NCBI GenBank assembly: GCA_026645375.1 | Contig: JAPFFX010000323.1 | Span: forward strand, 1 to 6,040 | Direction: 5' to 3' | Length of the DNA stretch: 6,040 nucleotides | Source of the DNA: Citricoccus sp. WCRC_4 | GTDB taxonomy: Bacteria; Actinomycetota; Actinomycetes; Actinomycetales; Micrococcaceae | In this document: positions 1 to 5,192 of the stretch, one piece after another | Numbering within the stretch: the stretch's first letter is position 1 | Layout of the letters: the number at the start of each line of letters is the position of its first letter | Position numbers and translations under genes: made by a program | Notes under the pieces: generated by a model | Database searches by the model: none | What the model saw: the letters and a program-made list of their open reading frames with translations, nothing else | What the model was told of the DNA's origin: nothing

Positions 1-456
1 GGCGAGCCGGTCGACCATCGCGTCGCGGCCGCCCATCCAGTAGGTCTGGAAGAACGTCTGCGGGTTGGCCCCGACCACGGCCTCGAGCGGCTTGCTGGCG
101 AAGGAGCTCAGCCCCATCGCCAGCCCGCGCGCCGCCGCAGCCCGCGCGACGGCGACCTCCCCGTCGGGGTGCACGGCCTGCACCCCGGTGGGGGAGATCA
201 TCACCGGCATCGAGAGGTCGACGCCCATGACGGAGGTGGCCATGTCATGCCCCCTCGTCTGGCCGACCGTCACCGGTCGCAGGCCGAGGCGGGAGAAGGC
301 GGTGACGTTCTCCGTGACCGTCACACCGGCCTCGGAACCGGCGAGCAGTGCCGAGTAGACCGGCGAGGGCAGTTGCTTGCGTGCCCGTCGCTGGGCCTCG
401 CTCACCGTCTCGAACCAGGGGTTCTTGGTCCAGGGGGTCGAAAGCCGTGTTGCCAT
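1..456 (-). CDS. mftD: MftD, premycofactocin synthase (FMN-dependent, N-terminal part only)
   Basis: First 152 residues of an FMN-dependent alpha-hydroxy-acid-dehydrogenase-like protein; the rest lies beyond the left edge (the family is usually about 400 residues). The start reads MATRLSTPWTKNPWFETVSE, followed by AQRRARKQLPSPVYSALLAGSE, an opening I recognise from MftD proteins. Further on come the lactate-oxidase-fold blocks PVMISPTGVQAVHPDGEVAVARAA (broken here as PVMISPTG, then HPDGE) and GLSSFASKPLE, which form part of the FMN barrel. In the pathway MftD oxidatively deaminates AHDP, the Val-Tyr-derived lactam released by MftE, to premycofactocin, giving the redox-active alpha-keto amide. 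ATG at 456 is chosen because AGGAG (461-465 on the plus strand as ctcct) sits just upstream. It follows mftC after 29 bases in the same operon. Identification comes from family resemblance and context; the catalytic C-terminal part cannot be seen. Confidence 0.93.
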   Translation of the reverse strand, partial: MATRLSTPWTKNPWFETVSEAQRRARKQLPSPVYSALLAGSEAGVTVTENVTAFSRLGLRPVTVGQTRGHDMATSVMGVDLSMPVMISPTGVQAVHPDGEVAVARAAAARGLAMGLSSFASKPLEAVVGANPQTFFQTYWMGGRDAMVDRLA

Positions 457-485
457 GGTTCTCCTGCTCCGGGTCTGGTGCGCGT

Positions 486-1718
486 TCAGCGCGGGGTGGG
501 GGCCGGCTGGAACCCGGCGAGGGGGCTCTCGGCACAGGCCGAGACCGGTGGGGCAGCGGGCCGTCGGCGCTGCAGCTGCACCAGGACCGGTTCGTTGCGC
601 GTGGCGAACGGCCGGGAATGGTCCTGGCTCGCCGGGGGGACGGATCGCTGTCCCAGCAGGGCGGTCTCGCTGTGCCCGAGGACGCACTCCGGGTCGGGGC
701 CGTCCATGGGCAGGCCGGTGAAGAACTTGGCCGCCATGCACCCACCGCGGCACGAGTCGAAGAAGGGGCACGACGAACAGGCCCCGGCGGACTGGGGGTT
801 CCGCAACTCCCGGAACAGTCCGGAGTCGCGCCAGACGCCGGCGAACCCGCCCTCGCCGAGCACGTTGCCGGCCAGGAACTCGTCGTGGATGGCGAAGGGG
901 CAGGCGTAGACGTCACCGATGGGGTCGATGAGGCACACCACCCGGCCGGCCCCGCAGAGGTTCAGCCCGGGCAGTGGGCCGCCCAGCGGTGCCAGGTGGA
1001 AGAAGGAGTCTCCGGTGAGCACGTCCTCACCGTGGGCCACCAGCCACCGGTATAGCTCCTGCTGCTGCTCGGGCAGCACATGCAGTTCGTCCCAGACATC
1101 CGCCCCGCGTCCGGAGGGGCGCAGCCGGGTGAGCCTCAGGGTGGCGCCGTAGCGGTCCGCGATCGCCTTGAACTCGTCCAGCTGGCCCACGTTCTGGCGG
1201 GTGACCACCACGGAGACCTTGGCGTCCCGGAACCCCGCCTCGTGGAGGTTGGCCAGCGCGCGCAGGGCCGTGTCGTAGGAGCCCGGGCCGCGGATGTAGT
1301 CGTTGACCTCGGCGGTGGCGCCGTCCAGGGACACCTGCACGTCCACGTAGTCCGTGGCGGCCAGGCGGCGGGCGTTCTCCGGGGTGATCCGCACGCCGTT
1401 GGTGGAGAACTTGACGCCGACCTGGTGCGCGACGGCGTAGTCCACCAGGTGCCAGAAGTCCGGCCGCACGGTGGGTTCGCCTCCGCCGATGTTGACGTAG
1501 AACACCCCCATCCGCTGCAGCTCGTCGATGACGGCCTCGCACTGCTCGGTGGTCAACTCCCGGGGGTCGCGGCGCCCGGAGGAGGACAGGCAGTGGGCGC
1601 AGGACAGGTTGCAGGCGTAGGTCAGCTCCCAGGTGAGGCAGATCGGGGCCTCCAATCCCTGCTCGAAGTGGTCGACCAACCGGTTCTCCGGCCGGCGGTC
1701 CAGGGCCGCTGCGGTCAT
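486..1718 (-). CDS. mftC: MftC, mycofactocin radical SAM maturase with SPASM domain
   Basis: Radical S-adenosylmethionine enzyme that modifies the MftA C-terminus: it oxidatively decarboxylates the terminal Tyr, then joins Val and Tyr carbons to form the lactam ring. Of 410 residues, the radical SAM core carries the [4Fe-4S] motif CNLSCAHC (Cys36, Cys40, Cys43), GGGEP at 78-82 for SAM binding, and FSTNG near 104-108. The C-terminal SPASM region supplies auxiliary-cluster cysteines at 255, 262, 273, 314, 317, 323, 327 and 345 (for example YACPFA and CSSCPFFDSCRGGC). ATG at 1718 overlaps the mftB stop as ATGA, implying translational coupling; a purine-rich stretch (GAGGAAAGAG) lies upstream. 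The tail after about residue 356 is rich in Pro, Arg and Gln, matches nothing I know, and is probably flexible. All cysteines expected for an active enzyme appear present. Assignment is firm given mftA and mftB immediately upstream. Confidence 0.97.
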   Translation of the reverse strand: MTAAALDRRPENRLVDHFEQGLEAPICLTWELTYACNLSCAHCLSSSGRRDPRELTTEQCEAVIDELQRMGVFYVNIGGGEPTVRPDFWHLVDYAVAHQVGVKFSTNGVRITPENARRLAATDYVDVQVSLDGATAEVNDYIRGPGSYDTALRALANLHEAGFRDAKVSVVVTRQNVGQLDEFKAIADRYGATLRLTRLRPSGRGADVWDELHVLPEQQQELYRWLVAHGEDVLTGDSFFHLAPLGGPLPGLNLCGAGRVVCLIDPIGDVYACPFAIHDEFLAGNVLGEGGFAGVWRDSGLFRELRNPQSAGACSSCPFFDSCRGGCMAAKFFTGLPMDGPDPECVLGHSETALLGQRSVPPASQDHSRPFATRNEPVLVQLQRRRPAAPPVSACAESPLAGFQPAPTPR

Positions 1719-2044
1719 GGGGTGTCTCTTTCCTCGGGCCCGCCCTCGGGCAGGGGGTGGTCGGTCAGCATCCGGATGCGCTGCAGGTGGTGCAGCACCT
1801 GCAGCAACGGTCCGCGTTCCCCGGCGGGAACCTCGGCCCGGTCCATGCAGTCCCCGACCGTCGTCGTGCCGTCCATCAGGCGGACCACGTGGGCCAGCCG
1901 AGGGGACTTCAGGAACATCAGCTTGCGCGTGCGGAAGTCGTACAGCAGCGCCCCGAACCGTTCGGGGCGGACGGACACGCTGCGCGCCAGGCGCGGGCTG
2001 GCGGCCACGTCCAGGACGGGGGCGGCCTGGACCGGGGTGGGCAT
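1715..2044 (-). CDS. mftB: MftB, mycofactocin precursor-binding chaperone (RRE domain)
   Basis: Small PqqD-like RiPP recognition element protein that binds the MftA leader and presents the peptide to MftC. The product is 109 residues, about the normal MftB size, and holds the hallmark block RPERFGALLYDFRTRKLMFL followed by KSPRLAHVV, the winged-helix part of the RRE fold. The C-terminus (LPEGGPEERDTP) is acidic and proline-rich. I chose ATG 2044 because its A is the last base of the mftA stop (TGATG), a coupling arrangement. An in-frame ATG at 2059 would add MRGVL, but it lies inside mftA, and the nearest purine-rich site (GAGGAGG) is 14 bases away, which is too far. The gene overlaps mftC by four bases. 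Function is inferred from family and position; no residue looks abnormal. Confidence 0.94.
   Translation of the reverse strand: MPTPVQAAPVLDVAASPRLARSVSVRPERFGALLYDFRTRKLMFLKSPRLAHVVRLMDGTTTVGDCMDRAEVPAGERGPLLQVLHHLQRIRMLTDHPLPEGGPEERDTP
1949..1969. repeat. 21-base perfect palindrome inside mftB
   Basis: CGCCCCGAAC and GTTCGGGGCG are 10-base arms that pair perfectly around a single central base at 1959. On the coding (minus) strand the element encodes RPERFGA, the conserved MftB motif, so the symmetry may simply result from GC-rich codon choice for that motif. As RNA a 3-base loop with an 8-bp stem is possible. Confidence 0.6.
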
Positions 2045-2166
2045 CAGTACACCCCGCACATGCCGTCGATCGAGACCTCCTCGATCAGCTCGCCGAGGTT
2101 GTCGGCCTGCGTGGCGTCGGCGGGCTGGACGTCGTCCTGGTGCTGGGGTGCCATCGGGGATGTCAT
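2044..2166 (-). CDS. mftA: MftA, mycofactocin precursor peptide
   Basis: A 40-residue ribosomally made precursor, MTSPMAPQHQDDVQPADATQ at the front and ending EEVSIDGMCGVY. The last twelve residues match the invariant MftA core region exactly; Val39-Tyr40 is the dipeptide that becomes the cofactor. The acidic stretch NLGELIEE just before it is typical of the leader bound by MftB. ATG 2166 is preceded by AGAGAGG (plus-strand cctctct, 2176-2182) about nine bases upstream, so I prefer it; ATG 2154 (MAPQ) is possible but less well placed. The stop TGA overlaps the mftB ATG by one base. The 5'-leader contains a candidate promoter and palindrome, listed separately. The longer upstream reading frame has no conserved content and is not part of the gene. 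Confidence 0.97.
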   Translation of the reverse strand: MTSPMAPQHQDDVQPADATQADNLGELIEEVSIDGMCGVY

Positions 2167-2256
2167 GGGATCTGACCTCTCTGGGATCGTTCGCCGGACG
2201 GCGACGGGACCGGAAGGACTCCGATGGGGGGGCTGCGCGCCTACCCCGCCCGGGTG

Positions 2257-2270
2257 CCTATCGCCATAGG
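2257..2270. promoter_or_regulatory. Palindrome in the mftA leader, possible operator
   Basis: CCTAT-CGCC-ATAGG is a perfect 5-bp inverted repeat with a 4-base spacer, one of the few AT-containing spots in the otherwise GC-saturated gap between mftG and mftA. It lies about 90 bases upstream of the mftA start and just downstream of the candidate promoter at 2291-2319, where a repressor could bind. Its short arms mean it could be chance. It is not a convincing terminator, because no T run follows it on either strand. Confidence 0.3.
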
Positions 2271-2290
2271 GGCTTGTCGCCCTGACCTCG

Positions 2291-2319
2291 ATGTTAGGGA
2301 GATCACATCCCGACCCCAA
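2291..2319 (-). promoter_or_regulatory. Candidate sigma-70-type promoter for mftABCD
   Basis: Read on the minus strand, TTGGGG (2319-2314) is followed by exactly 17 bases and TAACAT (2296-2291), a partial match to TTGACA/TATAAT. It overlaps the last codons of mftG (stop at 2305-2303) and would give a leader of roughly 115 bases before mftA. This would let the biosynthesis genes be expressed separately from mftG. The call rests on pattern matching only; actinobacterial promoters are loosely conserved, and read-through from mftG is an alternative. Confidence 0.33.
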
Positions 2320-3949
2320 GGGTGGCTTCCGTGTGGTGGAAGCCCGCCGGGGGCGTGATGTCCGGGGAACGGGTGGCCGCTCCCCACAGGGTGGCCATGT
2401 GCGTGCCCACCAGCACCGCCGTGGCGGCCGGGCCTCGGCTGGGGACGTCCGGGAGCACCGAGGTGTCCACGATGCGCAACCCCTCGACGCCGTGGACGCG
2501 GCCCTGCTGGTCGGTGACGCTGCCGGGGAGCTCGGGCGGCCCCATGGGCGCCGTCCCCGCGGTGTGCACGGCCGTGCCCAGGTTCCGGGCCATCCAGGAG
2601 TCCAGGGTGGCATCGTCCGGGGGCAGGAGACCCTCCAGGCGCCCGGCGTCCAGGAGCTTCTCCAGCGGACCGGTCCTCAGCAGCTCATGGATCGTCCTGA
2701 GCCCCGTGCGCAGGCGGGCCCGGTCATGCTCGGTGGAAAGGTGCCGGTGCCGGATCCGCAGGGGCCGGCGCGGATCTGCGGACTCCAGGGTGAGGTTCCC
2801 CCGGCTCTCCGGTCGCTGCAGTGCGACGATGACGGCCAGGTCGCCCCCCGCATCGGGGTCGCCGGCCAGCGCGCCGAAGGAGCGCAGCATGGGCAGGATC
2901 TCGACGTCTCCGGGCGTGGCCGTGGACTCACCGGACAGGTGCAATGCCCACCCGAAGAGCAGGCGGTCGGGATTCGGCACCGGCCGGCGCAGCGGGACCG
3001 TCACCATCAGGTCCGGGTGGTCGCTGAAGGACGCGCCGACCCCGGGGGAGTCCACGACCACGGGCACCCCCGCCCGGCGCAGCGCGTCCGCTGGGCCGAT
3101 CCCGGAGAGCATGAGCAGATGAGGGGTGGCGAGCGGGCCGGCCGCCAGGACCACCTCGTCACAGTGGACGCGGACCGGCTGCCCGTCGCGTTCGGCCTCG
3201 ACCCCCACGGCCCTGTGCCCGTCCAGGAGGATCGTCCGCACGGTGGTGTCACCCCAGGCGGTGATACGTCCCTCGCGCAGGGCCGGCAACAGGTGGGTCA
3301 GTCCCGTGTTCATGCGCACGCCGTCGCGGACGTTGAGCGGCAGCGGTCCATGCCCCTCGGCCACGGCGGGGTCGTTCAGGTCGGCCACCGGCACGAATCC
3401 CAGGCCGTCGGCGGCGTCGGAGAACGCCTGCGCCACCGTGGAACGGTCGAGGCGGGCCCGGCTGACCGGTACGGGGCCGGCCGATCCATGCTCCGCCGTT
3501 CCGGGGAGGACACCGCCCCGCCCGGTGCCCCCGAAGTCCGCGTCGTCCTCCAGGGCGCGCAGCACCGGTACCACCCGCTCCGGGGCCCAGCCGGGGTTTC
3601 CGGCGGCGGACCAGCGGTCCAGGTCCGCGAGGCGGGGCCACACGAAGTAGGCGCCGTTCACGGCGGTGCATCCGCCGGCGCCGGCACCCCGGCCGATGTC
3701 CGCCGGGGTGCCGGGTGCCAGTTCCGCCGGGAACCAGCTGGTGTGCGCGCCCCGTCCGGCCACGGTCGGCAGGGCCGCCGCGTCGAGCACCTCCGGCGGG
3801 AAGCCGGACGCGTCCCGCGGGACCGGGCCGGCCTCCAGCACCAGCACCCGTGCGCCGGTCAGCGCGGCCGCGCGAGCGGCGAAGGGCGCTCCCGCACCGC
3901 CCGCGCCGACCACGACGATGTCGTACTCGTGCCGCTCCGTCGCCGTCAT
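2303..3949 (-). CDS. mftG: MftG-type GMC flavoprotein, mycofactocin dehydrogenase
   Basis: FAD-dependent glucose-methanol-choline family oxidoreductase of 548 residues. The N-terminus has the dinucleotide fold YDIVVVGAGGAGAPFAAR (Gly15, Gly17, Gly20) and LVLEAG with Glu39 for the FAD ribose. GRGAGAGGCTAVNGAYF (about 86-102) is the flavin-attachment/NG motif; AVNG-YF followed by DLDRW and EDDADFGG resembles MftG proteins specifically. The C-terminus has VHTAGTAPMG (His462), VTDQQGRVHGVEGLRIVD and VLPDVPSRGPAATAVLVG. MftG is known to re-oxidise reduced mycofactocin and feed electrons toward respiration. At 548 residues it is longer than the roughly 480 of mycobacterial MftG. ATG 3949 with GGAGG just upstream is preferred; GTG 3970, also behind a GGAGG, would add seven residues. 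It precedes mftA on the same strand, unlike the mycobacterial order. A choline-dehydrogenase-like GMC enzyme acting on a substrate alcohol is the alternative. Confidence 0.83.
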   Translation of the reverse strand: MTATERHEYDIVVVGAGGAGAPFAARAAALTGARVLVLEAGPVPRDASGFPPEVLDAAALPTVAGRGAHTSWFPAELAPGTPADIGRGAGAGGCTAVNGAYFVWPRLADLDRWSAAGNPGWAPERVVPVLRALEDDADFGGTGRGGVLPGTAEHGSAGPVPVSRARLDRSTVAQAFSDAADGLGFVPVADLNDPAVAEGHGPLPLNVRDGVRMNTGLTHLLPALREGRITAWGDTTVRTILLDGHRAVGVEAERDGQPVRVHCDEVVLAAGPLATPHLLMLSGIGPADALRRAGVPVVVDSPGVGASFSDHPDLMVTVPLRRPVPNPDRLLFGWALHLSGESTATPGDVEILPMLRSFGALAGDPDAGGDLAVIVALQRPESRGNLTLESADPRRPLRIRHRHLSTEHDRARLRTGLRTIHELLRTGPLEKLLDAGRLEGLLPPDDATLDSWMARNLGTAVHTAGTAPMGPPELPGSVTDQQGRVHGVEGLRIVDTSVLPDVPSRGPAATAVLVGTHMATLWGAATRSPDITPPAGFHHTEATLGVGM

Positions 3950-3963
3950 CGGTCCTCCGCCCG

Positions 3964-4005
3964 CCGTCACTGTCCCTCCGTCACCGCCCCGCCGTCACCG
4001 TCCCG
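3964..4005. repeat. Three 14-base tandem repeats at the mftG 5' end
   Basis: Three consecutive units, CCGTCACTGTCCCT (3964-3977), CCGTCACCGCCCCG (3978-3991) and CCGTCACCGTCCCG (3992-4005), differ at only a few positions. They lie directly upstream of the ATG chosen for mftG, in the region between the two divergent transcription units. On the minus strand each unit carries GTGACGG preceded by a purine-rich run, so each offers a GTG, but the 14-base period shifts the frame. They could be an array of protein-binding sites or a slippage product. Confidence 0.6.
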
Positions 4006-4111
4006 TCGGGGCCTCGCGGCGGGCCTGGCCCGGTCCGCGGTCCCGGGATGGTCCGAGAGAGGCCGGCGGACTGCGACCGATCCTCGCCGATGGATGCCGG
4101 TGGTGCGCGGG

Positions 4112-4132
4112 GCCTTCCACCGGAGGGAAGGC
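4112..4132 (+). promoter_or_regulatory. Inverted repeat overlapping the ribosome binding site of the first SDR
   Basis: GCCTTCC (4112-4118) and GGAAGGC (4126-4132) pair perfectly around the 7-base loop ACCGGAG. The loop and right arm contain GGAGGGAAGG, the best Shine-Dalgarno sequence before the first SDR gene, ten bases ahead of GTG 4142. In RNA the stem would partly hide the ribosome site; as DNA the spaced dyad also looks like an operator. Either way it sits where control of the SDR operon is expected. Of the rest of the roughly 190-base divergent gap, I can name only the tandem repeats; no clear -10/-35 pair is visible for the SDR genes. Confidence 0.4.
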
Positions 4133-4141
4133 GGGCACCGG

Positions 4142-5161
4142 GTGCGCGGGGCCGGGCCTACCGTGGCGGACGTGGACGTGGACGAGAACGTAGACGAGAA
4201 CACCACCACCGGCGCCGCTGAGAAGCGTGCAGGACACCCTGGCGAGGGCACGTCGCCGCCGCACGGCGGTGGCCCGTCCGGTGCGGGTCCCTGCGTCAGC
4301 CTGGCCGGACAGGTCGCGCTGGTCACGGGCTGCGGCAAGCCCGACGGCATGGGCCAGGGCATCGCCCGGGGGCTGGCCGCCCGGGGCGCGGCGCTCATCC
4401 TGACGGACCGCGAACCGCGCGGCGTGGCCAACGAACGCCAGCGGCGGCGGGGTGAGGCGCCGCCGTCGGGCCTGGTGGAGTTCGCCGAGGACCTGGGCCG
4501 GGCCGGGGCCCGGGTCGAGACCGTGCTGGCCGACATCTCCGTCCGCGACGACGTCAGGCGACTGTTCGACACCGTCCAGGAGGTCCACGGCCGGCTCGAC
4601 ATCCTGGTGAACAACGCCGCCGCGCCCCAGGGAGTGGACCGGCAGGACGTGGAGGACGTGCCCGACGAGGCCTTCGACCTCCAGATCGACGTGAACGTCC
4701 GCGGCACCTACTGGATGTGCCGGTCAGCCGTCCCCCTGATGCGCGCCCGGGGATACGGGCGGATCGTCAACGTCTCCTCCATGGCCGGTCTCACCGCCGC
4801 ACCGGGCTCCGTGGCGTACTCGGCGTCCAAGGCCGCCGTGATCGGGATGACGCGGGCCCTGTCGATGGATCTGGGGCCCTGGGGCGTCACCGTCAATGCC
4901 GTCTGCCCCGGGCTGGTGGCCACGAGCCGGGCCGTCCTCGATCCGGTGGCCGATCTCGACCTGGCGCAGGCCATGTCGGCCCGTGGCCGCGCCATCCCGG
5001 TGGGACGGGTGGGGACGCCTGCGGACATCGGCGCCCTCGTGGCCTTCCTCGCCTCTCCCGAGGCCGGGTACGTCACCGGCCAGGCCATCCCCGTGGACGG
5101 CGGCGGGCTGAGCCCGTTCCCCCTGCGCCGGCCCGAGCCGGCGCTCGGCAGCGCCGTCTGA
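4142..5161 (+). CDS. SDR family oxidoreductase, probably mycofactocin-coupled
   Basis: Classical short-chain dehydrogenase with a Rossmann fold. With GTG 4142 as start it has 339 residues. The core begins at LAGQVALVTGCG (54-65); the glycine motif TGCGKPDGMGQG is two residues longer than the usual TGxxxGxG. Asp89 (ILTD) ends the second strand and favours NAD over NADP. Next comes an extra segment of about twenty residues (roughly 91-112, rich in Arg, Gln and Pro), the place where mycofactocin-coupled SDRs carry a cofactor-burying insertion. LVNNAA, VSSMAG (Ser213), Tyr226 and Lys230 complete the active site, and the C-terminal VTGQAIPVDGG is standard. Residues 1-50 are an acidic then Gly/Pro-rich extension with no homology I recognise. 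The start is uncertain: GTG 4163, 4172 or 4178, or ATG 4094, are all in frame, and no start codon lies close to the core. The substrate, perhaps an alcohol, is unknown. Confidence 0.85.
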   Translation: MRGAGPTVADVDVDENVDENTTTGAAEKRAGHPGEGTSPPHGGGPSGAGPCVSLAGQVALVTGCGKPDGMGQGIARGLAARGAALILTDREPRGVANERQRRRGEAPPSGLVEFAEDLGRAGARVETVLADISVRDDVRRLFDTVQEVHGRLDILVNNAAAPQGVDRQDVEDVPDEAFDLQIDVNVRGTYWMCRSAVPLMRARGYGRIVNVSSMAGLTAAPGSVAYSASKAAVIGMTRALSMDLGPWGVTVNAVCPGLVATSRAVLDPVADLDLAQAMSARGRAIPVGRVGTPADIGALVAFLASPEAGYVTGQAIPVDGGGLSPFPLRRPEPALGSAV

Positions 5162-5192
5162 GCACGATGATCCCCTGACAGAAGGAGCCCTG

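Noticed and set aside
2226..2232. Run of seven G residues in the mftA leader
   Set aside because: A possible slippage or sequencing-error spot, but it lies in noncoding sequence and breaks no gene; no regulatory role can be supported.
2257..2270. The palindrome as a terminator for mftG
   Set aside because: The stem is only five base pairs and no U-rich run follows it on the minus-strand transcript.
1080..2285. A plus-strand frame of 401 codons opposite mftC, mftB and mftA
   Set aside because: It lies antisense to three recognised genes and shows no family motifs; it reflects codon bias on the other strand.
2044..2613. A longer minus-strand frame that extends mftA upstream to 189 codons
   Set aside because: The extension overlaps mftG in another frame, is Pro/Arg/Ser-rich shadow sequence, and mftA has its own ATG with a ribosome site at 2166.
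2291..5161. A plus-strand open frame of 956 codons ending with the first SDR
   Set aside because: Its first 550 or so codons are the antisense of mftG and have no protein-like motifs; only the part from about 4142 encodes the SDR. Long antisense frames are common at this GC content.
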